From positions 1 to 32,619 of the forward strand of contig JALWVW010000385.1 in assembly GCA_027079365.1 (NCBI GenBank): a DNA stretch of 32,619 nucleotides, in the 5' to 3' direction. The position numbers and the translations under genes are program-made. This DNA is from Campylobacteraceae bacterium. Lineage in GTDB: Bacteria > Campylobacterota > Campylobacteria > Campylobacterales > Sulfurovaceae. The notes beneath the pieces are model-generated. The model saw only the letters and a list, made by a program, of their open reading frames with translations, made no database searches and was not told the DNA's origin. Shown piece by piece: positions 31,983-32,619 of the stretch. The first letter of the stretch is position 1, and every line of letters starts with the position of its first letter.

Positions 31983-32619
31983 CAGCTCAACCTTATCTTG
32001 GGATTGATGAGGGCATAGAGCAGATCAACGACCAGATTGATGATGATAAAGACCGAGGCGATGATCAAGGTAGCTGACTGTATGACAGGGAAGTCTCGCT
32101 GATAGACTGCGTTGACCAGCCACTTGCCGATACCCGGCCAGGAGAAGGTGGTCTCTGTGAGGATCGAGCCTGCAAAGAGACTGCCCAGCATCAAGCCGAT
32201 GATAGTAACGACTGGCATCAGGGCATTACGTAGGGCATGGATGGCAACAACCTGGAATCTTGAACAGCCTTTGGCACGGGCGGTTTTGATATACTCCTCT
32301 TTCATCACTTCTATCATACTGCTTCTGGTCATCCTGGCGATGATTGCCATGGGGATCGTTCCCAGTGCGATGGCAGGGAGGATCAGGTGCTTGAGGGCAT
32401 CCCAAAAGGCTTCATAATCATGGGCGATAAGGGAGTCGACAAGATAGAGCCCGGTAACATGCTCGATATCAAACTCATACCCAAGCCGCCCCGATACGGG
32501 TAGCCAGCCCAGCTTGACCGAGAAGAAGTAGATAAGCAGGAGTCCCAGCCAAAAGACCGGCATCGATACCCCTGCCAAGGCTCCAAACATGCTGGTGTAG
32601 TCGAAGATAGAGTAGCGCT
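31982..32619 (-). CDS. dppB: Peptide ABC transporter permease (DppB/OppB), partial
   Basis: The frame remains open to the window edge, so the N-terminal part is missing; the Met at 32590 is internal. The visible 212 codons hold the DppB core: FDYTSMFGALAGVSMPVFWLG, LPAIALGTIPMAIIARMTRSS, the EAA-type loop EEYIKTARAKGCSRFQVV with HALRNALMPVVTIIG, and the FSWPGIGKWLVNAVYQRDFPVIQ block. It ends LYALINPKIRLS. The binding protein gene dppA is presumably upstream, outside the window. Confidence 0.93.
   Translation of the reverse strand, partial: RYSIFDYTSMFGALAGVSMPVFWLGLLLIYFFSVKLGWLPVSGRLGYEFDIEHVTGLYLVDSLIAHDYEAFWDALKHLILPAIALGTIPMAIIARMTRSSMIEVMKEEYIKTARAKGCSRFQVVAIHALRNALMPVVTIIGLMLGSLFAGSILTETTFSWPGIGKWLVNAVYQRDFPVIQSATLIIASVFIIINLVVDLLYALINPKIRLS

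Overview
The window reads as a chromosomal segment of a Campylobacterota (epsilonproteobacterial) bacterium, most likely close to Sulfurovum. This rests on three things: gene orders that match Helicobacter/Campylobacter (aroQ-pepQ-folK-flhF; DUF2018-prenyl synthase-hemA-proS-...-hemC), a UbiD-type decarboxylase of the kind used in futalosine menaquinone synthesis, and promoters consisting of a T-rich tract plus a strong TATAAT-like -10 box. The genus is an inference from remembered gene orders. Coding density is very high, no stretch over 300 bases lacks a gene, and I see no rRNA, tRNA, CRISPR array or insertion sequence.

Layout. 1-633 (minus): 5' part of a lipoprotein with delta-60-type repeats. 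776-5333 (plus): a tight run aroQ, pepQ, folK, flhF, a small SPOA-like protein and mnmA. Where Campylobacter and Helicobacter carry flhG-fliA-fliM-fliY after flhF, only one small gene remains. 5358-6233 (minus): EamA-type transporter. 6375-12753 (plus): DUF2018 protein, polyprenyl diphosphate synthase, hemA, proS, fxsA-like, DsbC-like thioredoxin-fold protein and hemC, mostly overlapping or nearly so. 12803-16409 (plus): sensor histidine kinase with two periplasmic solute-binding domains, overlapping a response regulator with a GGDEF domain. 16426-20217 (minus): lipid A operon lpxB-gnnB-gnnA-lpxA-like with ATGA overlaps throughout; the LpxA-like protein lacks the catalytic histidine. 20312-23199 (plus): UbiD decarboxylase, a 77-bp palindromic element abutting its stop codon, ACT-domain protein, Crp-family regulator. 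23251-25103: secreted DUF2141 protein overlapping a CrtI-like FAD oxidoreductase. 25146-25949: two small unknown genes. 25965-29310 (minus): YqaA-like membrane protein and a 955-residue lipoprotein with ELWxxDGT repeats. 29480-32619 (minus): dipeptide/oligopeptide ABC transporter genes dppB (partial), dppC, dppD, dppF.

How the genes work together. Most are housekeeping: shikimate, folate, tetrapyrrole, quinone side chain and headgroup, tRNA charging and thiolation, lipid A, peptide uptake. The parts most worth a second look are the apparent collapse of the flagellar block with flhF and a SPOA-like gene left behind, the lipid A operon with gnnA/gnnB and a catalytically altered LpxA homologue, the double-receptor kinase wired to a diguanylate cyclase, the palindromic repeat at the ubiD stop, and the pairing of two surface lipoproteins that share a Cys-Gly-rich start but carry different repeat families.
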